From NCBI GenBank assembly GCA_905250125.1, contig CAJNOL010000965.1:26571-90570 (forward strand): 64,000 bases of DNA, written 5' to 3'. How positions within the stretch are numbered: the stretch's first letter is position 1; every line of letters starts with the position of its first letter. Below the pieces are notes generated by a model. It ran no database searches. It was not told where the DNA came from and was given only the letters and a program-made list of their open reading frames with translations. Of this stretch, positions 33,893 to 45,881 are shown piece after piece. The DNA comes from Rotaria sordida (lineage: Eukaryota; Rotifera; Eurotatoria; Philodinida; Philodinidae). The position numbers were made by a program, and so were the translations under genes.

Positions 33893-35677
33893 ATGAATAT
33901 GAACATGTTCATTAAAAAAATAATTCTTTCTTTATTCATCTTTCAATTTCCAGTTATATCAGGTAAATAAATCGAAAATTGAATCAAATTTATCTCATTA
34001 TTTATTTAAATCCATATTAGCAAGTAGATATGGTGCATTTTGTAATAGTGATAGTGATTGTGATCAATATCAAACATGTTTAAATAAACTTTGTCTTTGT
34101 AATCTGAATGAAAGACGTTTTTGGACAGGTTTAATTAATTAAAAATAAAATTTTTCTTTTTAAAATATTTTCTATAGGAACAATGTGTGCTATATGTGCG
34201 AAAGAATATATTGTAACACGTAAAAAAAGTTCTTGAATAAAATTTATAATATACATTTTTTTGTAAGTATGAATAGGAGATAGATGTTATAAATATTTTT
34301 ATGAATTAAAAACATGGGAAGCATCTAGAATTCATTGTCGTGCTCAATATGCTGATTTAGTGACATGGCGTGATAATCATGATGAACAATTTATTCGACC
34401 TCTTATACAAAGTTGGGTATCTACACCTCTTTTTGTACAGACATGGTATTTGATGCTGAAACCAAAACCAAATCAGCCGTATGTTATATGGGCTGGTGCT
34501 AAGATAACTTCATTAAAACGTAAGTTATATAATGTTTTTTTGTTATAATGATTAGTGAAGATCAGAAGAAATGAAATTCTTTTATAGCATATACTATTCA
34601 ATGGATGGATCCTGATGGAATGAAATTAGACTTGACTAGTACCGAATGGTGTGATCCAACAGATCATTCAGGTTATTCATTACAAAAAGAACCAACATCA
34701 GAAACTAGACAAGGTATAATAATATACATGATTGCTCTTTTTACTATCGGATATAGAATTTTGGGAAACGAGGACGATTTTGATCATAAAACGTGCTTTG
34801 AAATTTATTAGAGATTGTGTCAGTTCATTTTCGAGTATTTCTTTGTTGATGAAAGAACCATCCGAGGTGATACTCAAGTGACTCTACGTAATGGCTGGGA
34901 TCTCATTTCCAATGCAAGCTATCACCTCGAATGATTCTCTAGTGAAAAAAATATTTCGAAACGGACGAGCGATCGTCTCTCAAAATTCACCACAGGTTCA
35001 TTCTATTACCTTTTTTAAGGTCCGAATGGTACTGAACGTGAAGAATGTGTTACATACAATTTTGGTCTACCAGGCTCAAATTTTCTCTGCTTGTCAAATG
35101 ATTACTGTAGTCAAAAATATCCATTTATATGCGAAATGAATGCTGCTAGTATGAAATTAGCTAGTTCTGCGCATTATGGTATGTAAAACAAAAATAAATA
35201 AAAGAGATTTCAAGTAGATTTGAGAATCCTGATTACAATTCATTTATGACTTTTTTTTATGCAGATACTAATAATGTTGGCATTTCATCCGGAACAGATC
35301 AAGGTACTTCATTTGAAACAAATGGTAACACAATCGATTTTGAAGAACTACCATCTCCTCCAACAAAAGATCCTAATTTTACTGCGGAAAATCTTGGTTC
35401 AGCAGGAGCTGTATGTTATAAATCGTAATTTTTTTCTCTGTAAAAACAATTGTTCTATTTCTATTTTCAGCTTAAAGAAGAGTCAGGTTTTCTAACAACG
35501 ACAAATATAATTATAATTGCTATTGTAGGAGCAGTTCTTATTATTGGAGCCATTGCTGGATATATATTTATAAAAAATAAAAAAAAAAGTACACTTAATC
35601 CTACTGGTAGAAATGAAGGTGCAACTCAAAGTAGACCAAGTTTTGCTAGTTCAATTGGAAGCATGGCGGATGAATAG
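33893..35677 (+). CDS. C-type-lectin-like type I membrane protein, copy 1
   Basis: Eight exons join in phase: 33893-33962, 34021-34128, 34178-34219, 34277-34519, 34588-34713, 35020-35178, 35265-35410 and 35471-35677; 366 residues. A signal peptide (MNMNMFIKKIILSLFIFQF) is followed by a Cys-rich EGF-like stretch (FCNSDSDCDQYQTCLNKLC). The C-type-lectin-like fold follows, opening with RCYKYFYELKTWEASRIHC, with STEWCDPTD and closing with FLCLSNDYCSQKYPFICEM. Then comes a Thr/Pro-rich stalk, one TM helix (NIIIIAIVGAVLIIGAIAGY) and a short basic/Ser-rich tail. No clear Ca-binding EPN/QPD or WND triplet is seen, so sugar binding is not assured. First of a cluster with similar genes at 39.8 and 42.9 kb. 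Extracellular recognition is the likely role; the ligand is unknown. Confidence 0.8.
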
Positions 35678-36733
35678 AAGAAAAAAAAAGACACAAGATT
35701 TATCATCATCATAAGAAATATTCAAATAATTTTATTATTATTCTTATTATTTATTCAGTTGAATTTTAATTCAGTTTAATAAGTTTTAAAATATTAAATA
35801 AATTTAGTTTAAAAATAATTTTAGTGATTAATGTGATGTTATTTTTTATTTTTGACTGTATAATTTTAAATAAAAGATTTTTTTCGTCCTCATTCATAGT
35901 TTGATCCATTGTATGAAGAAGAACTTTGAGAAAGAACTCAATGTATGACTGTTCTCAATTGGAATGAAATTCGTTTCAATCGTTAGTTTTTTTTCAAAAG
36001 ACTTAGTGTCACTAAATATCTCATTTTATCGCTTTCGACTCATATGACTAAACTGCACAAGTGTACTGGAGTGGAGCTATTGACAAGTTAGGTCTAGGAG
36101 AAAATCAGGCATTTAATGCTGACAAAACCTCGAAAATAATAAAATCTAACTATAAGTCTATACTTTATTGATAAAGTTTTCTATGATTTTAAAACCAAAC
36201 TTTTCATTATTCTCATATGATTCATTAGTTTTAAACAACATCAAATTTTCTTTTACTCATTGACATTAAATATGACGTCAATACAATTGATCGACTTTTA
36301 ATTGATAAATTAGACCTGTCTCAAAGACTCAATTATGTGACAATCGAAAACTATTATGAACTATGTAAACATTCATTTAAATTCTAAAAAATGTTTACCA
36401 AAAAAAACTTAGATAGAAAATTCCATTGGCTATTAAAGTCACTATCTCGATTTGAGCTAATTGCTTAACATTATAGAAAAATATATTTTCGTTAAACTTT
36501 TTTTCATCACCTTACGCATAGAAATTATCTACATGGAATAATATATGAATAGTATGCTATTCAAATTTCAATGTAACTAGAAATAAGTCTTTTATAGATA
36601 TCTTTTTCATATTTCAAAAAAAACAACAAATAAAATTCATCTTATAAAAAAAATCTATCCTTTTGTTTTGTTTACAATAAATAAATAAATAAATAAAACT
36701 AGTTAAGAAATCTATATAAAACAATTGTCTATA
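35678..36733. other. Intergenic region between convergent genes
   Basis: 3' flank of lectin-like copy 1 and of the kleisin gene. AATAAA-type words occur near 35798 and 35869 (+). A (TAAA)n run is at 36676-36697. No exon seen. Confidence 0.5.
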
Positions 36734-39359
36734 TTATTTTTTTTGTATAAACAAATTATCATTAGATGTTGAATGAAGATAATAACGTTGTGTTGTAGCA
36801 CATAAATGTAATAATTGACTAAAAACAAGTGGTAATGAATAATTATCATGAAGTGTTTCGAGTAAATCATCAAGATTTATCGTTTTTACTGAATCATGTT
36901 CATTCATATATGATATTATTAATGAACGAAGTTCAAGAAATATTTTATTATTTTCTTGTTCTTCATTTGAATGATATGTAGCTGCATCAAGTATGTGTTC
37001 CATATCGGTTTGAAGACGAATATCAACATCTTCTTGTATATCTTCATTAAAATCATGAGTAAATAAAGGTGAGGTTGGTGGTGACAATGATGAAATTAAT
37101 ACATTTTCATTAAGTACATCGGTTATAGGTATAGAAGATGAACGAATAGTTCGAGAAAATGATTGATCAATTTTTGTTGAATATCGTTCTCGAACTGTTA
37201 AATGATGAATAGTAATTGTTGGATAAATAAAAATCGATACAATCGATGATGGACAATCTAAAAAAGAAAACAAAATTTATTTTGAATAAAACTATTTATA
37301 TTTACAAGAAAAATCAAATAAATCTATAAATAGTTATGAGAAATTTGTTAATTTGAGTATAAATTTAGTATTGATTAGAGAGATTTGTATTAACTACTTT
37401 CATGAGTACAAACATCAAGATACATTTTCGTTTTTACATATATGTTATAGTCATATAGTTTTGTGATAATTGATAAAAATCCATAAAATATTTGCTAACC
37501 ACGTAGTGAAAGTCTAATTGACAAAGAACACGATTTCCCTTAGTAAAGAATGAATCGTTGCTGATTAAAGATTATTTGATCAAGTTTATATCAACATTTT
37601 ATTGATTGAACACAGAATTCAAAATTGGACTGTTGTACCCTTTTCCAAATTTATGTTTAGAATTTTAGTGAGACTCAGAGGTCAACAATTATGAACAAAT
37701 CTAAATACATCAATAGAATAAGTAAATATCTCGATGATCAATGTTCTGTAAGGTGTCTATTAGTAATGAGAAATTTGGTAAAAGGAAACTCTCAGTTCTT
37801 AGCTGACTTTGTAGAGAACAGTCTCAACGTTTCTGTTGTGTAAAATAATCATTAATAGAACGTATACAATGAGGACCATCATTATTGTGAAGACTTATAA
37901 TTCAAAAAAAAAATTCATAATATGATACAGTTAAGGAAAAGAAAGTGGAATTAAACGAAAAAGGTGTTACAAAATGAGACATCTCCGATCTTTTCATGAT
38001 CTTCCTTCATCGAACTACATTCAAAGTATAGAAAACCTCAAAGCGTCAAATATGGTAAAAACATTGAAATTTTCAATAAAAAGAACAAAAAAAAAACTGC
38101 TTTTTCTATAAATTGAATGCAGTTTGATGAACGAAGGTCATGGAGAAATCAAAGATATCTCATTTTGTTCTATCAAATAAAATATTTTCATAAAACCTTT
38201 GCACAGAAACTAGAAAGCTGTCTTGGTTTTCTACAGATCTTACTAATATTTATTTATTCTATGTTTATATAGATATTTATTTTCGTTTAATATAAATTTA
38301 TATTGAATTTAATTGTTATAAGTAATGAAAACTAATTTTTTAATTCTACTAACCTTTAATTAATTTATCAAAATGATTTCGATTTAATTTTTTAATAAAA
38401 AATTGTGTTTGTTCAATTTTAATTTTATTTGTTAATGGTTTCATTTTATGAAAACGAAAATGTTCTTGTTGTTCATCTGTAAGACCATTACGAAATATAT
38501 TAAGATCAATATCTTGTTTTAATTTTTTTCTTCGATTTTTATTTATTATAATTTTTTTCTTTTCAATAAATTTTTCATGTTCAATTATATTTTCATTATT
38601 CCATGATGATTCTTGATCATCATATGTAGATATAGGTAATGGAATATCATTATCATTCAATGTTGATCTATGTATAATTGGTGATAATTTATTAACTACA
38701 TCAATTAATTGTTCAGATTCTTGTTGTAGATAAATTTCATTAGTTTCAATTAATTGATTATGAAAAAGAAGATCAAATATCATCGGTCGATTATCATTTA
38801 TCCAAAATTGTTTATTTCCTATTGGTACATTTTTTTGAAAAAGTTTAAGATCAAATAAAGATGTTCGATCAAGAAAAAAATTTTTTGATGAATTTAAATT
38901 TATTTTAGTTAAATCATTACATATAAATGAACGACGATTTTCTTCTTTAGGTTTTTTCTTTTTTTCTTGAATAATTTTTTTTGTTTGATTTTCTTCTTGT
39001 TTATGAATAATAATTGATTCTGATTGTTGATTTTCATTTGAAATACTTTCATCATGTTTATTATCCGATGATGATGATTGAAATGTATTTATTAATTTAT
39101 AAAGTGCATCAACACGACGAGAATAAATACATGTTGATGCTGTTATTAATTGTGCTATATTTAAAAATTTACGACTTTCACCATCTTCAAAACGATCAAC
39201 ATCATTACTAACATCAATTAAATGATCTAATATAGAAAATTCATCAAAAGCATTTGATGTTGTTATTGTACTTGGTCGTTGGATTAATGTTGCAATAGTT
39301 AATCGAGCATTAGATAAAAGTGCTGATGGTTCACTCTGACTACTTGATAACGATAGCAT
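36734..39359 (-). CDS. NCAPH: Condensin kleisin subunit (CAP-H / Barren-like)
   Basis: Two exons joined in phase: 38354-39359 and 36734-37257; 509 residues. The start is set at MLSLSSSQSEPS (39359); the upstream in-frame ATG at 39449 would add an implausible Phe/Leu-rich leader. N-terminal kleisin features: NAFDEFSILDHLIDV, then NIAQLITASTCIYSRRVDAL, which parallels the condensin H pattern NAF..HLID.. followed by ....DAS.KIY..RVDA. A Lys/Glu-rich middle follows. The C-terminal winged-helix part has INLDDLLETL and LPLVFSQLLHLCATTQRYYL, like the SMC-binding end of CAP-H. Condensin compacts mitotic chromosomes. It is shorter than human CAP-H (about 740), mainly in the middle. CAP-H2 is the alternative, as its N terminus also shows C.YS.(R/K)V. 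The 1096-bp intron holds a small inverted-repeat element. Confidence 0.6.
37967..38172. mobile_element. Small inverted-repeat (MITE-like) element in the kleisin intron
   Basis: The left arm with ACAAAATGAGACATCT and GATCTTCCTTCATCGAACT is mirrored on the right by the complementary form ending AGATATCTCATTTTGT. Arms are about 75 bases, roughly 80-85 percent matched by eye. Confidence 0.6.
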
Positions 39360-39796
39360 TTTAGTTTTGAAAGGAAAAAAAATAAACATAGACGAGGAAC
39401 ATATAGATAAATATAGAGAGAAAAGAAAAGAAAAGAAAAGAAAATTCATGAAAACAATGAATCATTATCCATTGGAGATATGTGTTTGTTCGTTTGTTAA
39501 TCAACTATTTCTGAAAGACATATTTTTCTTTATATGTTAGTTGCATAGTCTTTTGAATGGCAAGGTTCAAAAAGAATTGTTATATTCTTTTTAATTTTTA
39601 ATCATCGGCAAAAAAGAAAGGATTTTTTTAAATTGTTCTAATATAAAAAAAATTATGACGACTTCTAAAATAAATATTATAAAAAAAAAAGAGAATTGTT
39701 TTGTAAAATATGATTGTTATATTATATGACAAAAGATTATTTTTAGCGCATTTCTTTCAATTACTATTCTGACTTTGAATTAGATTGTACTATTCT

Positions 39797-41211
39797 ATGT
39801 TGCGTTCTCATTTTGAGTTCGCTTATGTTCTTAATTTTATCTTCATATCTTTTGTATCATCAGGTTAGTTAAGATCGAATAACTTTTATTTCCTATTACA
39901 ATATTTTAGCATCATTTGGTGATTTCTGTTCAAATGATTTATCCTGTCATTATCCTTTAATTTGTTCGAATTCAAGTCAATGTATCTGTCCACTATCATC
40001 ATCTGAAACATTTTGGAGTGCAGAACAAAATACTTGTCTATTTTGTCCATCCGGATGGATTGAATGGAAAAATGAGACATGTCTTTTATTTATACAACCA
40101 CCAGAAGGTGGTATCATACGTGAGAAAGCCAAAAATGCTTGTTTGACATATTCAGGACAATTACTACAAATTGATTATTATCAAGATTATATAGAATTTC
40201 AATATAAAATAAACGATATGTTAAAAGGTGAATATACTAATAAATTAAATGAATTTTTAAGTAATGGTGTTTGGATTAATTTTACTGATTGTGAGTTAGA
40301 AAAATTAATTCTACATTCAAATAATTCTTAAACTACAGATACAAATTCGATGAATTCATATGAATGGTGTGATATGGAATATGAAAATGATATATTGTCA
40401 TGGAATGATTGTATTCGTATAACGAAACAATTTTCAAATGATAAAAGTAATACATCACTTTGTCTAAGTCATGTACAATGTAATGAAAAATTATCATATA
40501 TTTGCAAGAGTAAGGCATTCGTTATGAATGCTATCGAGAGTTTGATTGATACATTTCTTATCGTTATTAGTATTTTGCAGGATTAGCAAATATTCAAAAT
40601 GATGTGAACAATGACAATAGAATCTTCGGATTAATTGGTAATCTTATTGGAAATCTATTCGGTTGTAAGTCATCATATAAAGATATAGTTTAATAAATCT
40701 ATGAATTAATATTTCTTTTTTATCTGAGTTCAGCTAATCCACCGCCGCCACCACCACCATCACCGCTACCACCACCAGAGCCAATAATTATCTGTGAGGA
40801 TATAATAGATAATTATCTGAAAAAAAGAGTTTTCATATTTGAGATCATACAAATCCACCAAAGATAGAAATAGAACAACCATTGTCACGTATGTGTCATT
40901 ATATAATTTCATTCTGTTTTATTCTATTATCAGTTTATAGAAACTTCAAAATCAAATAATACTATACTCTACATTGGCAGTAAGTTTGATTTTTTTGAAA
41001 AAAAGAAAAGTATGAAAATTATCGTCGTAAATTAGTTGCTGCTGGTATTTTTATTCTCATTTTAATTATAATACTCTGCTGTTGTTTTTGTGGTGGTTTT
41101 CTTCTTTTAAAAAGTGACAATAGCTCAACAGCATCATCACGACCATCACGCTTTCGTCGACGACGTGATCGAACTAGTGTCGATTCGACTGCTAGTGATG
41201 CTACATATTGA
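39797..41211 (+). CDS. C-type-lectin-like type I membrane protein, copy 2
   Basis: Eight exons fit in phase: 39797-39863, 39910-40290, 40339-40509, 40581-40664, 40734-40793, 40844-40888, 40941-40979 and 41036-41211; 340 residues. The signal-peptide exon is followed by FCSNDLSCHYPLICSN (Cys-rich), then the lectin-like fold beginning WIEWKNETCLLF and ending SLCLSHVQCNEKLSYICK. A poly-Pro stalk and one TM helix (AAGIFILILIIIL, then CCCFCGG) precede an Arg/Ser-rich tail. The second intron is only 48 bp, a multiple of three, and contains an in-frame TAA. If it were not spliced the protein would end in mid-domain. Splicing is supported because copies 1 and 3 have an intron in the same place. The small stalk exons (40734-40979) are my least certain calls. 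Confidence 0.75.
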
Positions 41212-41299
41212 TCAGAATTTCATGATAATAAACGTATAAATTTTGCTTTTCATTTAATAAAACAGAATATATCTCGTCATATATGACATAATGATAAAT

Positions 41300-42280
41300 T
41301 AAGTTTATTTTCACTATTTATATTTAAATAAAGATCTAAACAATATGAATCTTTTGCAAGAGATTATACTTTAAGTAAAAGAAAAGAATATCTCTGCCTC
41401 TCGTTTACCTTGTGATATGGAGTGTTGCCTAGAGGCACATTCAATTGCTCGATATGTTACACTATATACACAGTAACTAAACACAAGATCAGATGTATGT
41501 CATAACGTAGTCAGCATGCTATCAGACGAATGATCCGAGACAAACAGCTATTAGCAACTTATCCAGGATCATTTCATCGCTTGTGGTATTGAGATTTGAA
41601 CATAGTACCTTGTGAATACATGTGAACAACGCAGTCACTCAGCCATGACATCTTTGATTATATTTTAAAAACTTTAGAAATGAGGAATCTTTCAGGTTAA
41701 TTGACACTTTATCTTTGTTTCAGCTATTTATATTACTAATTTTATTGAAATTCATGAAACCTTTCAAGACCTATGTCTATTTGACTATAACTATTGATGC
41801 CACATAATACCATCTATTACTCTTCATAGGTCAATAATTCAATGATAATTCAATGTATTGAGATTAAACTTTAAAGTAAGTTTTCTCTACAATTGAACAT
41901 TGTTGTATACAAGTTTCAGAAATAAACCTTATATTTTATGGAAATGGTTTACCCATGATCATCATGTTGGCACCGACGATTCACGAACGCCAATACTCAA
42001 GCAAATGAACACATCTTTTGACTGAAGAAAGATCATAAACTGGATCTTAGTTTCATGTAAAAATATCAATAAATAGTCCTGCATTTAACAAGAAACTACA
42101 CAATATTTAGCAGGCAACCATTTTACAAGTTGTAGATATTAAAGAAAACAATAGGTACCATCTATCATAATTCTCTTTAAAACGAAATGGTGCTGTTGGA
42201 CTACATTCTTGCTGGAGTATGTGCACACAAATCTCTAGATCTTCAGCATGTATGATGGCTGAGATCCAAGGAAGTGGAGA
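41300..42280. other. Spacer within the lectin-like cluster
   Basis: No exon seen. It holds a tRNA-like sequence on the minus strand near 41.6 kb (listed separately). The rest is AT-rich without recognisable structure. Confidence 0.45.
41578..41656 (-). other. tRNA-like sequence (SINE head or decayed tRNA)
   Basis: Read on the minus strand it has an A-box-like CATGGCTGAGTGACTGCG and a B-box-like TATGTTCAAATCTC in tRNA spacing. Stems pair poorly, so a functional tRNA is unlikely. Compare the tandem tRNA-like modules at 10.4-10.6 kb. Confidence 0.35.
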
Positions 42281-42289
42281 CTTTCATCC

Positions 42290-42545
42290 ACTACTGTATC
42301 TGTTCAGTATCATCATCTGAAATATTTGTTTATTTTATCTGCAAGGATAGATTGAATGACAAAATGAGACATCTCTTTTATTCATAATACAATCAAAGAG
42401 TGGTATTATATGTGAGAAAACAAGAAATGTTTATTTATTGCACTGTAAAAAAACTTCACAAATTGATTATCATTGACATAATGTGTACATTCAATATAAA
42501 ACAAACAAAATTTGAGAATTGATATTTATATAAAAACTTATAAAT
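42290..42545 (+). pseudogene. Decayed copy of the second exon of lectin-like copy 2
   Basis: The nucleotide sequence follows exon 2 of the gene at 39.9-40.3 kb in order: TATCATCATCTGAAA, GATAGATTGAATG, AAATGAGACATCTC, then GAGTGGTATTATATGTGAG and ACAAATTGATTATCATTG, CATTCAATATAAAAC. It is full of stops and small deletions. No other exon of the gene is recognisable nearby. It is a relic between two intact paralogs, showing past tandem duplication. Confidence 0.75.
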
Positions 42546-42925
42546 CATTGAGGTATTTTATTGAGAAAAGCTTTTTTTAAATTTTTCTTAGAAAATGTTA
42601 GAAGAAATGTATTTCGAAGTATCTTTTTTTTCATATATTTCGGTCAATTAACTATATATAAGTTTGTCATAAATATCATCAGTTTACTGAGAAGGGTTGA
42701 AACTTTTTGACCACGCTTCAATATGTATAATGCTACTTTTGATTGTAATTCTGTTAGCCATTAGAAACACTAATTGTTAACACACATCTATTTATATTAA
42801 AAAAAGAGAAATATTCAATGATTATTGTTCTTTTCTATTTTCGAAACAAAAAGAAAAAATAAACTTTTTGTTTAAACTAACCGCGCTTTGTCTCATGTAT
42901 TTTACAATAAACATTTTAGTATTCT

Positions 42926-45302
42926 ATGTTTCGCTTTCTGCTTGGGTTCATCTATGTTCAGTACACATTATTCAAATCATCTAAGTCGTCTTCAGGTAAT
43001 ATATAACAATAATAATTAATTTTAATTAAATATATCTTCTTATCGAAATTAGTTTTATCATCATTTAATGAATCATGTTCTAATAATTTCTCTTGTACTA
43101 ATCCATTGATATGTTCAAATACAAATAAATGTATATGTCCGAAATCATCAACATTTTGGAATAATGAACAAAATGATTGTCTTTCTTGTCTATCGGGTTG
43201 GATTCAATGGAAAACTAATCGCTGTCTTTCATTTGCTGTACCATCTGAAGGTGGTCTTTCATATGATCAAGCAAATCATATTTGCCATACATTTTCTGCA
43301 CAAATTTTTCATATATACAATATAGATGAATTTAAACAATTTCAATTAATAGTAAATATATTACTTCATAGTACATTTTCAAGTGCTATAACAATATATT
43401 TTCGACTTGGTGCATGGATAAATAGATTAAATAGTAAATTTATTTATTATTATTTTCTAATGTTCAAAAAACTCGAAAGAAAAAAAAAACATGTGAATAG
43501 CTTCTCAACAACTCAAGGAATTTAAATTTTTTTTTACAGTGCGATCATATATCTATTAAAGTTTTCAGATAAAATGTCTATCTACAGAAGTCAGAATTAA
43601 AATAGTTTTACTCCTGGTTAAATTTGTCTCAGCTACTATTGTAAAACGAAAGCTGCAAGTCGAATTCGTCAAAAAAAAAACACGCTAACTGAATCCCGTA
43701 TTAGAACTATATTTCAGCAATTTTTTGAAACTGATACTGTCGCAAATCGATTGTGTTCTGAAAGACTTACAGAAATGATTGAAGAGAAAGTCAATGCAGT
43801 TAAGAGTACTTCCCCTTTTTTCAATTCCTTCTGATTCTCCGCGAGTGTATAATCGATTGAGTTCAAATTTTTATCACAGATACATTACGGAAAATGATGG
43901 AATCCATGTTCGAGAAATGTCCTCGAACATGGATTCCATCATTTTCCGTCATGTAGCCGTGATAAAAATTTGAGCCCAACAGATTGTACTCTCGTGGAGA
44001 ACCAGAAGTGATCCAAAAGATGGGAAGTACCCTAAATGATCCTTGTGAAAATAAGCTAGGACCAAGTATTCGATCTATTGCACAAGCTTGCTCATTACTA
44101 CAAGCAATAGCATACCAAATTATGACGGAACATCTCTTATTAAAGTCATACAAGGTACAATTTGTTCGATAGTTCTACGAAGAAGAACTACAAAGATCCA
44201 ACATTTGATTCTAATTCATTTTTACAAGTATCCTGATTACTGCAGTAATTACTCTACGATCATCGATTTGCGACAGTACTGGTTTTACCAAATCATTAGC
44301 ATGTGTCGCTAATACAATATTTAGTTGAGGTATCTTCTCCAAGTTCAATTTCTAGTTACCGTTTTATAATGTTGAATTACTCGAACTTGAACATGAGTGA
44401 AACTGTTTAAATTTTTTTGAATTGCTGAAGAAGTATTCACATTTCTTTTTGTCGTTCGAACGTTTGGAACACTATGCATATAGTTTTTTTTTTCAAAATA
44501 GTAAAAGAATTAGAAGATGTTTTATGTGATGAAAATGAAAATAATTCTAATTTCGAATGTGTATTTATAAAAAGAAACAATTTAAAAAATGGTACATTAT
44601 GTTTAAGTCGATTAGAATGTAATGAAAGTATGCTATTTATATGTGATAGTAAGTTTAAAAAAATATAGACAATTGTTTTTTTTTTTATTCATATGTTTGT
44701 CTTTTTTCTTGTAAGTGGCAGCTATGTCGGAAAATTATACAATAGATAATGAAACTTCTATATTTTCAAATCGAGCAATAGCATCAATTATTGGAGCAGT
44801 TGCACCATTTGCTGTTGATTTACTTGGTAATTTACTTAATGGAAATAGTATGTATTCGAATTGAACTTTTTTTGTTTATGGAATTCTTTGATACATTTTC
44901 AAAGAACAGCCATCAGCAGAGCTACAACCAATTCAACCATTACCTCCGCAACAAATTATCAGTAAGACTAATTCAATTGTGAGAGAAATTGTAATGAACA
45001 TTTGTTTTGTTTTAAGTTCAGCAAGAACCTCCACCATCGCCACAAATTGCTTCGCAAGGTAAATTTTTCAATCAAAATTTTTCTATGGTATTGTTTTGTG
45101 AAAAAATTTGATCTTTACAGAAAAGCCATCATCGAATAATACATTGCTCTATGTTTTATTGGGTATTGGTGGTTTTGTACTTCTTCTGGTTATGTTTGGT
45201 ATTATCATCGCAATAATTTTCTTTACAGGATGTATGCAAAATTTATCAGCTACTCAACAAACTAACTATCGATCAAGTATTGAAAGTAGTTATAATTATT
45301 GA
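42926..45302 (+). CDS. C-type-lectin-like type I membrane protein, copy 3
   Basis: Seven exons in phase: 42926-42995, 43053-43433, 44502-44648, 44722-44847, 44905-44961, 45017-45058 and 45121-45302; 334 residues. The large exon 2 has exactly the same length (381 nt) as in copy 2 and the same order: CSNNFSCTNPLICSN, WNNEQNDCLSCLSGWIQW, RCLSF..., GAWIN. Then come TLCLSRLECNESMLFICD, a hydrophobic Ala/Gly/Leu stretch (IIGAVAPFAVDLLGNLL), a Pro/Gln stalk and one TM helix (YVLLGIGGFVLLLVMFGIII). The second intron is 1068 bp against 48 bp in copy 2, and holds an inverted-repeat element plus a possible decayed transposase-like stretch. Tandem duplicate of copy 2. Confidence 0.75.
43808..44032. mobile_element. 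Palindromic fold-back element in an intron of lectin-like copy 3
   Basis: The left arm begins GTACTTCCCCTTTTTTCAAT and contains TTTTTATCACAGATACAT. The right arm (43919-44032) is its reverse complement, ending GATGGGAAGTAC, with scattered mismatches and almost no loop (CATGTTCGAG at the centre). Short open frames on both strands here are mirror artefacts. Confidence 0.7.
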
Positions 45303-45881
45303 TAGTGTGTTAAATATAATAAAACCATTTTACATAAATTTGTTTATTTAAATGAATGTAATAGAATATTTGATTCTTTTGATAATAAAAAATAATATAA
45401 TAAATGATAGGCAGATATTTTATATGTTGATGAGTATGAACAAGAATAACAAAAACAATTTTTTTTTTTTGACAATTAATTTTCATTTTGGTTGTAAATC
45501 TTAGAAACTTGTATAATTTTAAATTTTATCTAAATTCTATTAGAATCCTAAAGATCAATTAGAAAAATATTCAAATTGTCTAATTACTTGTCTTCTACAG
45601 TTTGATTCAATGAATAAAAACTATCTCTCGTACTTTTAGCTTATTGTTTACGGAGATATTATACTTTTACAGTATTTTTTAAATAAATATCATGGCTATC
45701 TGAGGAACATCGTCAGAATTTTTCTTTAATTTAATTTATTAATAAAAATTAAGATCTTAAATCTTCGAAAATGTTTAAAGTCAAATCGATTGACTGATAT
45801 AATATATAAAGCGCGTAAATTTCTTTTAAATATTTAATATTTCTAAAGAAATATGATCTAAGTTCCTATTTCAGTTCTATT

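Noticed and set aside
39360-39449. Upstream in-frame ATG extending the kleisin by 30 residues
   Set aside because: The extension is Phe/Leu/Ser-rich over an (AAAAG)n microsatellite and unlike a kleisin N terminus.
43779-44172. Short open frames on both strands in the copy 3 intron
   Set aside because: Mirror-image translations of the palindrome at 43808-44032.
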